A stretch of 64,000 bases of DNA from Nocardioides conyzicola (GTDB lineage: Bacteria > Actinomycetota > Actinomycetes > Propionibacteriales > Nocardioidaceae), in the NCBI RefSeq assembly GCF_039543825.1, contig NZ_BAABKM010000002.1, forward strand, positions 1,148,133 to 1,212,132, written 5' to 3'. The first letter of the stretch is position 1, and every line of letters starts with the position of its first letter. Made by a program: the position numbers and the translations under genes. The notes beneath the pieces were generated by a model. That model searched no databases. It was given only the letters and a program-made list of their open reading frames with translations, and had not been told where the DNA came from. This document shows, in pieces, positions 1-8,578 of this stretch.

Positions 1-936
1 GGATCGATCCTGCCGCAGCGCCAGCACCTCGGCCAGCCGGGCCTCCCAGTGCGCGACCCGGTCGGGGTCGGCGTGCACGAGCGACTCGTCGACGACCGGC
101 AGCCGCACCGGCAGGGCACCGTCGACGGGCAGCAGCGACTCGTCGACGATGTCGGCGGCCAGCAGCTGCACGGTCGCGAGCCCGCAGGCGTAGGGCAGCT
201 CGGGCAGGGCCGCCGCCAGCGCGACCCCGGCCGCGATCCCCAGGGACGTCTCCAGCGCGGACGAGACGACGACGGGCAGGCCGATGTCCTCCGCGATCCG
301 CAGGCACGCGCGCACGCCGCCGAGCGGCTGGACCTTGAGCACGGCCACGTCGGCGGCCTCCAGGTCGCGCACCCGGTAGGGGTCCTCTGCCCGGCGGATC
401 GACTCGTCGGCGGCGATGGGTACGCCGACGGCCCGGCGTACCCGCGCGAGGTCCTCGACGCTCGCGACGGGCTGCTCGACGTACTCGAGCCCGCCGGCCG
501 CGCGGTCCAGGACGGGGATGCCGGCGATCGCGGTGTCGAGGTCCCACAGCCCGTTGACGTCGATCCGGATCCGGCCGTCGGGGCCGATCGCGTCGCGGAC
601 CGCCTCCAGCCGCGCCTGGTCGTCGGCCAGGGTCTGGCCGGGTTCGGCGACCTTCACCTTGGCGGTCCGGCAGCCGCCGCGCAGGACGACGGCGTGCGCC
701 TCCTCGGGACCCACGGCGGGCACGGTGACGTTGACGGGCACCGAGTCGCGGAGCGGCGCAGGCCAGTCACCGGCGGCCGCCTCCTCCGCGCAGCGCAGCC
801 AGGGCTCGGCGACGGCCGCGTCGTACTCCAGGAACGGGCTCCACTCCCCCCAGCCGGCCGGGCCCGGGATCAGCACGCCCTCGCGGACGGTGATGCCGCG
901 GAACCTCGTGCGCATCGGCAGGCTGTAGACCCTCAT
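1..936 (-). CDS. menC: o-succinylbenzoate synthase, 3' end cut by window edge
   Basis: Enolase-superfamily enzyme that dehydrates SHCHC to o-succinylbenzoate in menaquinone synthesis. From the ATG at 936 the frame is open for 312 codons to the window edge, so only the last few residues are missing. The KxK acid/base pair is at K93/K95, the metal ligands fit D126 (DVN), E154 (EQP) and D177 (ADES), and the second catalytic lysine is K201. The ATG overlaps the menE stop as ATGA, so the two genes are translationally coupled. This frame is identified by these motifs and by family resemblance; the overlapping frames on the other strand show no family features. Confidence 0.9.
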   Translation of the reverse strand, partial: MRVYSLPMRTRFRGITVREGVLIPGPAGWGEWSPFLEYDAAVAEPWLRCAEEAAAGDWPAPLRDSVPVNVTVPAVGPEEAHAVVLRGGCRTAKVKVAEPGQTLADDQARLEAVRDAIGPDGRIRIDVNGLWDLDTAIAGIPVLDRAAGGLEYVEQPVASVEDLARVRRAVGVPIAADESIRRAEDPYRVRDLEAADVAVLKVQPLGGVRACLRIAEDIGLPVVVSSALETSLGIAAGVALAAALPELPYACGLATVQLLAADIVDESLLPVDGALPVRLPVVDESLVHADPDRVAHWEARLAEVLALRQDRS

Positions 937-1907
937 GCGAGGCCCCGCAGCGTGAGACGGTCCGGCTTGCCGTTGGGCAGCAGCGGGATCTCGTCGAGGA
1001 CGACCAGCTGCCGCGGCGCCCACGACCGCGGGTGCGCCTCGGCCACCCAGGCTCGGGCGCCCTCCACCGACACGGGGCCGACGACGAAGGCGACGAGCCG
1101 GTTGCCCCACTCCTCGTCGGGTACGCCGAGCACCTCGGCCGCGACGACGTCCGGGTGCTCACGGAGCCGGGCGGCGACGGCCGGGGCCGGGACGTTGACC
1201 CCACCGCTGACCACGACGTCGTCGACCCGGCCGAGCACGTGCAGCCGGCCGTCCTCGTCGAGCCGGCCGGCGTCGGAGGTGAGGAACCACCCGTCGACCA
1301 GCACCTCGGCGGTGCCGTCCGGGTCGCCGTCGTACCTCTCGAAGAGCGTGGGTCCACCGATCCGGATCCGGCCACCGGGGTCGAGGGCGACCGCCACGCC
1401 GTCGAGGGCGTACCCGTCGTAGACGCAGCCGCCGGCGGTCTCCGCGGAGCCGTACGTCGCGACCACGCGCACCCCGGCTCCCTCGGCGCGGCGACGGAGC
1501 GCGGGGTCGATCGGCCCACCGCCGAGCAGCACGGTGTGGAAGCTCTGCAGCGCCTCCGCATCCGTCTCCAGCAGCCGGTGCAGCTGGGTCGGCACCAGCG
1601 ACACGAAGTCCGCGTCGCGGGACGCCGCCGCGAACGACTCGTGCTCCTCGAGCAGCACCGGGTCGTGGCCGGCGACCAGCGAGCGACAGATCACCTGCAC
1701 GCCGGCGACGTACGACGCGGGCAGCGCGAGCAGCCAACGCCCGGACCCCCCGAGGCGGCGTGCGGAGGCCGCCACGGACGCCCGGACGGCGGCCCGGGAC
1801 AGGACGACCCGCTTGGGACGGCCGGTCGAGCCGGACGTCTCGACCACCCACGGCTCCGGGTCCTCGGCGGCCAGCCAGGCGTCGAGCTCGCGGACCGCGT
1901 TAATCAC
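933..1907 (-). CDS. menE: o-succinylbenzoate-CoA ligase
   Basis: ANL-superfamily adenylating enzyme that activates o-succinylbenzoate with ATP and CoA, the step after menC. At 324 residues it is short, as in other actinobacterial MenE proteins. The adenylate P-loop TSGSTGRPK is at about residues 24-32, TYGSAET lies in the middle, and the C-terminal catalytic lysine sits in LPNGKPDRL near residue 314. The frame stays open far upstream but runs antisense into the MFS gene. The GTG at 1907 is chosen because conserved sequence begins there and the divergent gene starts at 1944; no clear Shine-Dalgarno is visible. The stop overlaps the menC start. Confidence 0.9.
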   Translation of the reverse strand: MINAVRELDAWLAAEDPEPWVVETSGSTGRPKRVVLSRAAVRASVAASARRLGGSGRWLLALPASYVAGVQVICRSLVAGHDPVLLEEHESFAAASRDADFVSLVPTQLHRLLETDAEALQSFHTVLLGGGPIDPALRRRAEGAGVRVVATYGSAETAGGCVYDGYALDGVAVALDPGGRIRIGGPTLFERYDGDPDGTAEVLVDGWFLTSDAGRLDEDGRLHVLGRVDDVVVSGGVNVPAPAVAARLREHPDVVAAEVLGVPDEEWGNRLVAFVVGPVSVEGARAWVAEAHPRSWAPRQLVVLDEIPLLPNGKPDRLTLRGLA

Positions 1908-1943
1908 GCGACCGACACTATCCGTGCGTGATGGGATGCCGGG

Positions 1944-3185
1944 GTGCCGTCCCGCCTCGACCGGTTCCTCCCGCCCACCCCGCTGGCGCGCCGGCTGTCG
2001 ATGCAGTCGATCCTGTTCGCGTTCGGCGAGGGCGCGTTCATCACGGGCAGCGCGGTGTTCTTCACGCAGGTGGTCGGGCTCAGCGCGGCGCAGGTCGGCC
2101 TGGGCCTGACCGCCTCCGGGATCGCGTCGTTCGCGCTCGCCGTACCTCTCGGTCGGCTCACCGACCGCATCGGCCCCCAGCGGATGTGGGCGCTCGCCGC
2201 CGGTGGCGAGGCGGCGCTCTACGCCGTCTGGCCGTTCATCGGAGGCTTCGCCACCTTCATCGCGATGATGGTGCTGCTCGGGCTCGTGGACACCGCCGGA
2301 CGTGCTGGTCGCGGCGCGTACACGATCGACGTGTTCCCCCGCGAGGAGCGGGTCCAGTCGCTGGCGTTCATGCGGGCGGCGCTCAACATCGGCTTCACCT
2401 TCGGCGCTCTCCTCGGTGGGCTCGCGCTCGCCTTCGACAGCGACTCGGTGATCCGCGCGGTCCCCTGGCTGACGGCGGCGATCCTGGCGTGCAACGCGGT
2501 GCTGATCGCGCGGCTGCCGGACGCCGGTCACGACGCGCTCGAGACGCCGGCCGAGAAGGCGCTCAGCCCGGCCGCCCTGCGCAACAGGGGCTTCCTCGTC
2601 CTGGCCACGTGCAGCGGGGTCCTCGGCACCAACCAGGTGCTGCTCAACGTCGTCATCCCGCTCTGGCTGGTCCAGGAGACCGACGCGCCCCGGGTGCTGC
2701 TGGCCTGGCTCTTCGGCACCAACACGGTGATGGCCGTGCTGCTCCAGGTGCCGGCCGCGCGCGGGGTGAACTCGGTCGGTACGTCGCTGCGCGCCGCGAG
2801 GCTCAGCGCCGGCTTCTTCGTGCTGTCCTGCCTGATCGTCCTGGTCACCCACGACACCCTCGGGTGGACCACGATCGTCCTGGTCTGGCTGGGGCACGTG
2901 ACGGTCACCGGGGCCGAGCTCTTCCAGTCCGCGGCCCAGTGGGGCTTCCTGTCGGAGCTCTCGGACCCGGAGCGGCGAGGTGAGTACCAAGGTGCCGCGC
3001 AGCTCGGCGGCACCCTCGGCGGGGTGTGGGCACCGGCGGCCTTCACGTTCCTGGCGATCCACTGGGGTACGCCGGGCTGGCTGCTGATCGCCGCCATCAT
3101 CGTGGCGGCCGTCGTGGCGATGGGACCGGCCGCCAGGTCGGCCGAGCGCTACCTGGCGCGCACCCAGCAGCCGGCGACTGCTTGA
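1944..3185 (+). CDS. MFS transporter
   Basis: 413-residue major facilitator superfamily permease with about 12 predicted hydrophobic segments. The signature loop between helices 2 and 3 reads [11 protein letters not shown] at about residues 70-80. The GTG start at 1944 is 36 bp from the divergent menE start, so the two promoters must be compact or overlapping. It is followed after 10 bp by menA, which suggests co-transcription, but the substrate cannot be told from sequence. Drug or metabolite efflux is the usual role in this class. Confidence 0.85.
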   Translation: MPSRLDRFLPPTPLARRLSMQSILFAFGEGAFITGSAVFFTQVVGLSAAQVGLGLTASGIASFALAVPLGRLTDRIGPQRMWALAAGGEAALYAVWPFIGGFATFIAMMVLLGLVDTAGRAGRGAYTIDVFPREERVQSLAFMRAALNIGFTFGALLGGLALAFDSDSVIRAVPWLTAAILACNAVLIARLPDAGHDALETPAEKALSPAALRNRGFLVLATCSGVLGTNQVLLNVVIPLWLVQETDAPRVLLAWLFGTNTVMAVLLQVPAARGVNSVGTSLRAARLSAGFFVLSCLIVLVTHDTLGWTTIVLVWLGHVTVTGAELFQSAAQWGFLSELSDPERRGEYQGAAQLGGTLGGVWAPAAFTFLAIHWGTPGWLLIAAIIVAAVVAMGPAARSAERYLARTQQPATA

Positions 3186-3195
3186 ATCCTCGTTT

Positions 3196-4071
3196 GTGGC
3201 AACTCCCGCACAGTGGCTCGCCGGCGCGCGACCGCGCACGCTCCCCGCAGCCGTCTCCCCCGTCCTCGCCGGCACCGGGGTCGCGGCGTACGTCGACGAC
3301 GCGGTGTGGTGGAAGGCGCTGCTCGCGCTCGTCGTGGCCCTCGCGCTGCAGGTGGCGGTCAACTACGCCAACGACTACTCCGACGGGATCCGCGGCACGG
3401 ACGCCGACCGGGTCGGGCCGCTGCGGCTCGTCGGGTCGGGGGCCGCACCAGCCGCCGCGGTGAAGCGGGCGGCCTTCCTCGCCTTCGGCGTGGCCGCGGT
3501 CGCGGGCCTGGTGCTGGCCGCGACGACCGCCTGGTGGCTGCTCGCCGTAGGCGTCGTGTGCGTGCTCGCCGCGTGGTTCTACACCGGCGGCTCGAAGCCG
3601 TACGGCTACCTCGGCCTCGGCGAGGTGATGGTGTTCGTCTTCTTCGGGCTGGTCGCGGTCGTCGGCACGACGTACGTCCAGACGAGGTCGTGGGAGTGGG
3701 CGTCGCTCTGGGCCGCCGTCGGCATCGGCGCACTGGCCTGCGCGATCCTGGTCGCCAACAACCTGCGCGACATCCCGACCGACACCGTCGCCGGCAAGCG
3801 CACGCTCGCGGTGGTGCTCGGGGACCGGCGCACCCGCCTGCTGTACGCCGTCCTCGTGGTCGTCGCGGCGGCGGCGGTCGTGGCCGTCGCGGTCGTCACC
3901 TCCTGGTGCGTGCTGGTGGGCCTCGGCTTCCTGGTGCTGGCGCTCCCCGCGACCCGGACCGTGCTCGGCGGCGCCGTCGGCCCGGGACTGATCCCGGTCC
4001 TGCAGCAGACCGGCCTGGCCGAGCTGCTCTGGGCGGTGCTGGTCGCGGCCGCACTCGTGGTCTGCGGCTGA
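3196..4071 (+). CDS. menA: 1,4-dihydroxy-2-naphthoate polyprenyltransferase
   Basis: UbiA-family membrane prenyltransferase that attaches the isoprenoid tail to DHNA, giving demethylmenaquinone. 291 residues with about eight hydrophobic helices. The first Asp-rich Mg-diphosphate motif is [14 protein letters not shown] (about residues 56-69) and the second is [16 protein letters not shown] (about 193-208), both typical of MenA. The start is GTG at 3196, 10 bp after the MFS gene. Together with menC/menE this makes the left end a partial menaquinone cluster; menB, menD, menF and menG are not in view. Confidence 0.93.
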   Translation: MATPAQWLAGARPRTLPAAVSPVLAGTGVAAYVDDAVWWKALLALVVALALQVAVNYANDYSDGIRGTDADRVGPLRLVGSGAAPAAAVKRAAFLAFGVAAVAGLVLAATTAWWLLAVGVVCVLAAWFYTGGSKPYGYLGLGEVMVFVFFGLVAVVGTTYVQTRSWEWASLWAAVGIGALACAILVANNLRDIPTDTVAGKRTLAVVLGDRRTRLLYAVLVVVAAAAVVAVAVVTSWCVLVGLGFLVLALPATRTVLGGAVGPGLIPVLQQTGLAELLWAVLVAAALVVCG

Positions 4072-4110
4072 CCTCACCCAGACGCTCCCGGTGTGTGCGA
4101 CATTGTCGCC

Positions 4111-4356
4111 ATGCCCCGAGTCCCGCTGTCCCTCGTGCTGGTCCTCGCGGTCTTCGAGGCCGCGCTCCTGCTGATCGTCGGCGCCGCCATGTGGCACCAC
4201 GCGCCGAGCCCCGCCGACGGAGCCGTCGGCAAGGGTCTCTTCACGCTTGGGGCAGGAGTCGCGGTCCCGACCTTCGTGCTGGGTTTCCGGATGCTGAACA
4301 GCCTCCCGGAGCACGCCCCCTCCGCGAGCGCGCGCAGTGACTGGGACGAGGCCTGA
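4111..4356 (+). CDS. small two-helix membrane protein
   Basis: 81-residue protein of unknown function. It has an N-terminal hydrophobic segment (about residues 5-28), a short His/Pro loop, a second hydrophobic segment around 45-65 and an acidic tail ending DWDEA. An in-frame GTG at 4093 would add six non-hydrophobic residues; the ATG at 4111 is preferred because the membrane helix follows directly. It lies downstream of menA and before another small membrane protein. I do not recognise the family. Confidence 0.6.
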   Translation: MPRVPLSLVLVLAVFEAALLLIVGAAMWHHAPSPADGAVGKGLFTLGAGVAVPTFVLGFRMLNSLPEHAPSASARSDWDEA

Positions 4357-4394
4357 CCGGACGGCGGCCACGGCGCCCGGCGTACGCTCGGAGC

Positions 4395-4529
4395 ATGTTC
4401 TGGCTGATCGTGCTGATCGTGGTGGTCGCGGCCGTGCTGGCCTACCGCTTCCGGGTGTCGCTGCTCGCGCGGCTCCTCGGCCAGGACCGGTCCCGAATCG
4501 ACCGGCAGCTCAACCGCCGCAAGGACTGA
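4395..4529 (+). CDS. 44-residue membrane protein
   Basis: Very short open frame beginning ATG TTC TGG. It encodes one hydrophobic helix (about residues 2-17) followed by a basic tail ending in LNRRKD. The one-helix, positive-inside layout is what small actinobacterial membrane proteins look like. It sits 38 bp after the previous small membrane protein and immediately before a long inverted repeat. Function unknown; that it is really expressed is an inference from frame, composition and position. Confidence 0.5.
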   Translation: MFWLIVLIVVVAAVLAYRFRVSLLARLLGQDRSRIDRQLNRRKD

Positions 4530-4535
4530 CGGCGG

Positions 4536-4616
4536 AGGTACGTCTCCCGAGTCGGCGCCGTCGCGAGCGGAGTTTCGCGCCGCGCAGTAGGCGCTTCCGA
4601 CTCGGGCGACGTACCT
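4536..4616. terminator. imperfect inverted repeat between convergent genes
   Basis: The left arm (4536-4559) and right arm (4590-4616) pair over AGGTACGTC/GACGTACCT and CCGAGTCGG/CCGACTCGG, with small internal bulges and a 30-nt loop. It lies exactly between the 44-residue membrane protein and the convergent DUF4229 gene, whose stop codon overlaps the outer end. Position suggests a bidirectional terminator; there is no T tract. It shares the core CCGAGTCGGCGCC with the perfect palindrome at 46957-46999. Confidence 0.6.
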
Positions 4617-4875
4617 AGTCCGCGTCTTCCTTGGACTTCATCTCGTCGATCTTGGCCGTCATCGCCTCGGCGCGCGTCTCCACGCGCCGCGCGAGCGCCT
4701 CGCGCGGGTGGTTGAGCAGGAAGTACGACCCCACGCCGCTCATCAGGAACGCGATGATGACCGCCAGCAGGATCGGCACGTGGTCGTCGACCAGGAACCA
4801 GATCCCGATGACGATGCCCAGCGAGCCGAGGAAGAGCGCCAGCCGCAGCAGGGTGTAGATCCAGAACTCCTTCAC
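4615..4875 (-). CDS. DUF4229 family membrane protein
   Basis: 86-residue protein with two hydrophobic helices (about residues 6-27 and 33-53), then a basic, charged, probably coiled-coil tail (LARRVETRAEAMTAKIDEMK) ending KEDAD. This layout matches the actinobacterial DUF4229 family, whose function is unknown. It is divergent from the small gene at 4920 with a 44-bp gap that must hold both promoters. The stop codon lies inside the inverted repeat at 4536-4616. Confidence 0.7.
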   Translation of the reverse strand: MKEFWIYTLLRLALFLGSLGIVIGIWFLVDDHVPILLAVIIAFLMSGVGSYFLLNHPREALARRVETRAEAMTAKIDEMKSKEDAD

Positions 4876-4919
4876 GGGCCCAGGGTAGGCCGTGACCAGG
4901 CGGGTCCTACGCTGGAGGG

Positions 4920-5135
4920 GTGCTGAAGTTCCTGCTCGTCGTGATCCTGGTCGCGGTCGTCATCTACCTGACGACGCGCGCGATCCAGCGGCGTGGCATC
5001 GCGCCGACCCCGAGGCCGCGTCCGAAGCGTCCCGAGCCGCCCCGGTTCGTCGGTCCCGACGACGACCCCGACTTCCTCCGCGACCTCGATCGCAAGCGGA
5101 AGCACCCGGAGCATCCCGAGGACCCCGACGCCTGA
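4920..5135 (+). CDS. small membrane-anchored protein
   Basis: 71-residue protein with one N-terminal hydrophobic helix (about residues 2-20) followed by a Pro/Arg-rich, then Asp-rich cytoplasmic tail (PRPRPKRPEPP, DDDPDFLRDLDRK). The start is GTG at 4920, with a GGAGGGG run directly upstream. It lies convergent to ccsB, separated by the 21-bp repeat element at 5139-5221. Function unknown; similar short tail-rich membrane proteins occur beside cytochrome c maturation genes in actinobacteria, but I cannot name a family. Confidence 0.55.
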   Translation: MLKFLLVVILVAVVIYLTTRAIQRRGIAPTPRPRPKRPEPPRFVGPDDDPDFLRDLDRKRKHPEHPEDPDA

Positions 5136-5138
5136 CGG

Positions 5139-5221
5139 GTTGAGTCGGGACTTCTGACGGTTGAGTCCGGACTTCTGACGGTCGAATCTCCCGACTCGAG
5201 CGTCAGAAGTCCCGACTCGAC
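5139..5221. repeat. 21-bp unit: two direct copies plus one inverted copy
   Basis: The unit GTTGAGTCGGGACTTCTGAC followed by G occurs at 5139-5159 and, with one change, at 5160-5180. Its reverse complement occurs at 5201-5221. Either forward copy can pair with the inverted copy over about 20 bp, giving two alternative hairpins. The element lies between convergent genes and overlaps the last codons of ccsB, so it probably ends transcription from both sides. Confidence 0.7.
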
Positions 5222-6222
5222 GTGTCGGGGACGACCTGGATCTGCTTGGTGCCGGCGTACGAGTGCTGGGACGTCGTCGAGAAGTAGTTGATCCCGATGA
5301 AGTTGAACCACAGGGTCGCGACCCCGACGAGCGCGAGGATCGCCGCGTTGCGGCCCTTCCAGCCGGCGGTCGTGCGCGCGTGCAGGTAGGCCGCGTAGAC
5401 GACCCAGGTGATGAACGCCCAGACCTCCTTGGGGTCCCAGTTCCAGTACGACGACCAGGCCTGGTGCGCCCAGATCGGGCCGGTGATCAGGACCGCGAAG
5501 GTCCACACCGGGAAGCCGAAGGCGTGCAGCCGGTACGCCGTGCGGTCGAGCACCTCGGGCTTCGGGAGGCGGGCGACGTACCCGTGCTCGGCGGCCGCAC
5601 CACCCGCGACCGCCCGGGCCTTGACCAGGTAGAGCGCCGACGTGATGCCGCCGAGGGTGAAGGCGCCGGTGGCGATGATCGCGGAGACGACGTGGATCAC
5701 CAGCCAGTACGACGAGAGCGCCTCGGTCAGCGGCGCCACCGGGGCGTAGAGCCAGATGACGGCGACCATCAGGATCGTGAGCACGAAGGCGAGCACGATC
5801 GGCGCCATCCAGGCCAGTCGGAACTTGCGGTAGAGCGCGACGTAGAGGAACGCGACCACGAACGTGCCGGTCAGCGTGAACTCGTACATGTTGCCCCACG
5901 GCACCCGGTTGGGGTCCGCGGCCATGCCGCGCGAGAAGAGCGAGACGGCGTGCACCGCGACCGCGAGGCAGGTGACGAGGTAGCCGAGCCGGCCGAAGAG
6001 CGCCGTACGACGGACCCGCTCCTCGGACTCGTCATCGGGGCCGGTCGCGAGCGCCACCCCGCCGGGGATGTCGATCGAGTCCTCGGAGGCACGGCCCGAC
6101 GCCAGCGGCACCTTGCGCAGGGACGCCCACTCGACGAGGTGCGCCAGGAGGGCGAGGAAGTAGAGCAGCCCCGCGGCGGCGATCGCCTGGTTGCTGAGGC
6201 TCTCCCACGCTGTGTCGGTCAC
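5203..6222 (-). CDS. ccsB: cytochrome c maturation protein CcsB (CcsA/ResC-type haem handler)
   Basis: 339-residue polytopic membrane protein of System II cytochrome c biogenesis. With ResB it carries haem across the membrane and attaches it to apocytochrome CxxCH motifs. The tryptophan-rich haem motif appears as WSSYWNWDPKEVWAFITW at about residues 242-259, and WGNMYEF marks an earlier conserved stretch. The GTG start at 6222 overlaps the resB stop (GTGA), so it is the last gene of the resA-ccdA-resB-ccsB run. The final codons lie in the inverted 21-bp repeat. Confidence 0.92.
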   Translation of the reverse strand: MTDTAWESLSNQAIAAAGLLYFLALLAHLVEWASLRKVPLASGRASEDSIDIPGGVALATGPDDESEERVRRTALFGRLGYLVTCLAVAVHAVSLFSRGMAADPNRVPWGNMYEFTLTGTFVVAFLYVALYRKFRLAWMAPIVLAFVLTILMVAVIWLYAPVAPLTEALSSYWLVIHVVSAIIATGAFTLGGITSALYLVKARAVAGGAAAEHGYVARLPKPEVLDRTAYRLHAFGFPVWTFAVLITGPIWAHQAWSSYWNWDPKEVWAFITWVVYAAYLHARTTAGWKGRNAAILALVGVATLWFNFIGINYFSTTSQHSYAGTKQIQVVPDTSSRDF

Positions 6223-7820
6223 GACTCGTCCTCTCGTTGCTGCTGCGACTGGGGGCCTTGCAGGGCGGCCACCAGCTCGTCCACGACGACCGCGACGTCG
6301 CCGCCACCGGACCGGTCGAGGGCGGCCACCTCGACCAGTGTGCCGTCACCCTCGCGACGGGCACGAACCCAGACCCGTCGGGGCCGGATGAAGAGCGACC
6401 CGAGCAGCCCGACCAGGGCCATGACCACGCCGGTCAGCGCGATCCACTTGCCGGGCGTCTGGCTGATCTGGATCTTGTTCCAGCGCTCGAGCCCGTCGAA
6501 GCTCACGGTCCCCAGGCCGTTCGGCAGCTTCACGGACTCGCCCTCGGCGAGGTCGACGCGGTACGGCGCGCCGTTCTTCTTCGTGAGCATCGTGGTCTTC
6601 GTCTTGTCGAGCGAGTAGACGGACTGCGCCACTCCATCGTCCATGCCGAGGTCGCCGGTGTAGACGAGCATCGAGATCATCGGGTTGAGCGGCTTGCCGA
6701 GGAGCGAGTAGTAGCTGCCGGTGTCCTGGGAGAACGCGACGGTCGGGTAGAACTCGCCCTCCAGCCCGATCTGCGTCGGCTCCGCCTCGGGCGCCTTCAC
6801 GACGCCGATCGACTGGAAGCTCGGGCTGGTCGGCAGGAACACCGTCGGCCCGCTCTGGACGACGTCGCCGTTGCCGTCACGGATGGTGATGACCGGGGCG
6901 TAGCCGTGGCCGATCAGGAACACGTCGGTGTTGCCGATCGTCAGCGGGTGGTTGACCCGCAGGTCGTAGGTCTTCTTCGGGCTGTCGAGCGACTCCTGGT
7001 AGGAGAGGTGCGACTTGAAGCCCCGCGCCATGCCGGCCCGCGGGCCCGTCGTCAGCCAGTCGACGTCGAAGTCGTCGATCGAGAACGAGAACGGCTCCAT
7101 CCGGTCCGCCTGGAAGAGGCTGCCGGGCTTGAACTCGTCGTACTGGTCGGGGCTGTTGGCGAAGCCGTACTGGTCGCCGACCAGCATGATCACGCCGCCC
7201 TTGTAGCCGAACAGCCCGCCCATCGCGAAGCCGACCAGCACCACCAGCACGGACAGGTGGAAGACCAGGTTGCCGACCTCGCGGAGGTAGCCGCGCTCGG
7301 CCGAGACGGAGTCGCCGCCGTCGGCGACCGAGAGGCGGTAGCGACGACGCTTCAGCAGCGCGGTCGCCCGCTCGAGCGCCACCTCGGGCGCCTCGGTGGT
7401 GCCGTACGACGCGTGGTCGGGCAGCCGGGTCAGGTTGCTGGGTGCCTTCGGGGGCTTGGCCCGGATCCCGCGCCAGTAGTGGAAGGTGCGCGGCACGATG
7501 CAGCCGACCAGTGAGACCATCAGCAGGATGTAGATCGCCGAGAACCACGCCGAGTCGTAGACCGAGAAGAGGCCGAGCCGCTCGTAGACCGGCGTGAGCT
7601 TCGGGTGGTCGGACTGCCAGTTGGAGGTCTTGAGGGCGTCGACGCCGGTCTGCGGGATCACCGAGCCGGGGATCGCCGCGAGGGCCAGCAGGAGCAGCAG
7701 GATCAGCGCCGTGCGCATCGACGTGACCTGGCGCCACACCCAGCGCAGCAGCTCGCGGAAGCCCAGCTCGCCGGGGCGCCGGTCGTCCTCGGGCGGACGG
7801 GTGGACAGCGAGGTGCTCAC
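6219..7820 (-). CDS. resB: cytochrome c biogenesis protein ResB
   Basis: 533-residue membrane protein, partner of CcsB in System II haem ligation. Three hydrophobic helices lie in the first 230 residues (LILLLLLALAAIPGSVIPQ is the first), then a large extracytoplasmic domain, then a last helix near residue 455 (WIALTGVVMALVGLLGSLF). The GTG at 7820 is chosen because it overlaps the ccdA stop as GTGA and conserved sequence begins there; the open frame continues upstream only as antisense of ccdA. Downstream it overlaps ccsB. Confidence 0.92.
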   Translation of the reverse strand: MSTSLSTRPPEDDRRPGELGFRELLRWVWRQVTSMRTALILLLLLALAAIPGSVIPQTGVDALKTSNWQSDHPKLTPVYERLGLFSVYDSAWFSAIYILLMVSLVGCIVPRTFHYWRGIRAKPPKAPSNLTRLPDHASYGTTEAPEVALERATALLKRRRYRLSVADGGDSVSAERGYLREVGNLVFHLSVLVVLVGFAMGGLFGYKGGVIMLVGDQYGFANSPDQYDEFKPGSLFQADRMEPFSFSIDDFDVDWLTTGPRAGMARGFKSHLSYQESLDSPKKTYDLRVNHPLTIGNTDVFLIGHGYAPVITIRDGNGDVVQSGPTVFLPTSPSFQSIGVVKAPEAEPTQIGLEGEFYPTVAFSQDTGSYYSLLGKPLNPMISMLVYTGDLGMDDGVAQSVYSLDKTKTTMLTKKNGAPYRVDLAEGESVKLPNGLGTVSFDGLERWNKIQISQTPGKWIALTGVVMALVGLLGSLFIRPRRVWVRARREGDGTLVEVAALDRSGGGDVAVVVDELVAALQGPQSQQQREDES

Positions 7821-8578
7821 ACCGACACCTGCGTGGTGTCGACGAGGTGGATCTGCATCCAGCTGACCATCTGGTCCCACCAGCCGGTGAGGAGGAGTAC
7901 GCCGACCGCGACCAGCATCAGCCCGCCGGCCCGCATCACCCACACCTGGTGGCGGCGTACCCACCCGAAGGCCGACAGCGCCTTCTCGTAGGCCAGCCCG
8001 GCCGCGATGAACGGCAGCCCGAGGCCGAGGGCGTAGACCGCGGCCAGCAGCGCGCCGCGTCCGGCCGTGGACTCGGCGAACGCGAGGGTGCTGATCGCGC
8101 CGAGGGTCGGGCCGACGCAGGGCGTCCAGCCCAGGCCGAAGAGGAAGCCGATCACCGGGGCGGCGGCGAGGCCGACGGCCGGCACCTGGTGGATGCGGAA
8201 GTCACGCTGGAGGAAGGGCAACCAGCCCGCGAAGGCCAGGCCGAGCAGGATCATCAGGACCGCCAGCACGGTCGTGATCTGGTCCTGCCACTCGAACAGC
8301 CAGCTGCCCAGGGCACCCGACGCGGTGCCGAGGATGACGAAGACCGTCGCGAACCCGAGGACGAAGAGGACCGAGCCGAGGAACATCCGGCCCCGACGCG
8401 TGCCGGCGACACCGTTGGCGAGGTCGGCGCCGGAGAGCCCGGTCGCGTAGGAGAGGTAGCCGGGCAGGACCGGGAGCACGCACGGTGAGAAGAACGACAC
8501 CAGCCCGGCGATCAGCGCCACCGGGATCGCCAGCACGAGCGAGCCGGAGAGCGCCGTGTCCTTGAACCAGTCACCCAT
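7817..8578 (-). CDS. ccdA: cytochrome c biogenesis protein CcdA
   Basis: 253-residue, six-helix thiol-disulfide transporter that passes electrons from cytoplasmic thioredoxin to the extracytoplasmic ResA-like protein, keeping apocytochrome cysteines reduced. The redox cysteines are in SPCVLP (C33) and WTPCVGP (C154), each at the start of a helix as in the DsbD/CcdA family. The ATG at 8578 overlaps the end of the upstream thioredoxin-like lipoprotein gene by 8 bp, and the stop overlaps the resB start. Confidence 0.93.
   Translation of the reverse strand: MGDWFKDTALSGSLVLAIPVALIAGLVSFFSPCVLPVLPGYLSYATGLSGADLANGVAGTRRGRMFLGSVLFVLGFATVFVILGTASGALGSWLFEWQDQITTVLAVLMILLGLAFAGWLPFLQRDFRIHQVPAVGLAAAPVIGFLFGLGWTPCVGPTLGAISTLAFAESTAGRGALLAAVYALGLGLPFIAAGLAYEKALSAFGWVRRHQVWVMRAGGLMLVAVGVLLLTGWWDQMVSWMQIHLVDTTQVSV

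Noticed and set aside
1908..3362. N-terminal extension of the menE frame running through the MFS gene
   Set aside because: The added 485 residues are Arg/Glu/His low-complexity antisense sequence; MenE homology starts at the GTG at 1907.
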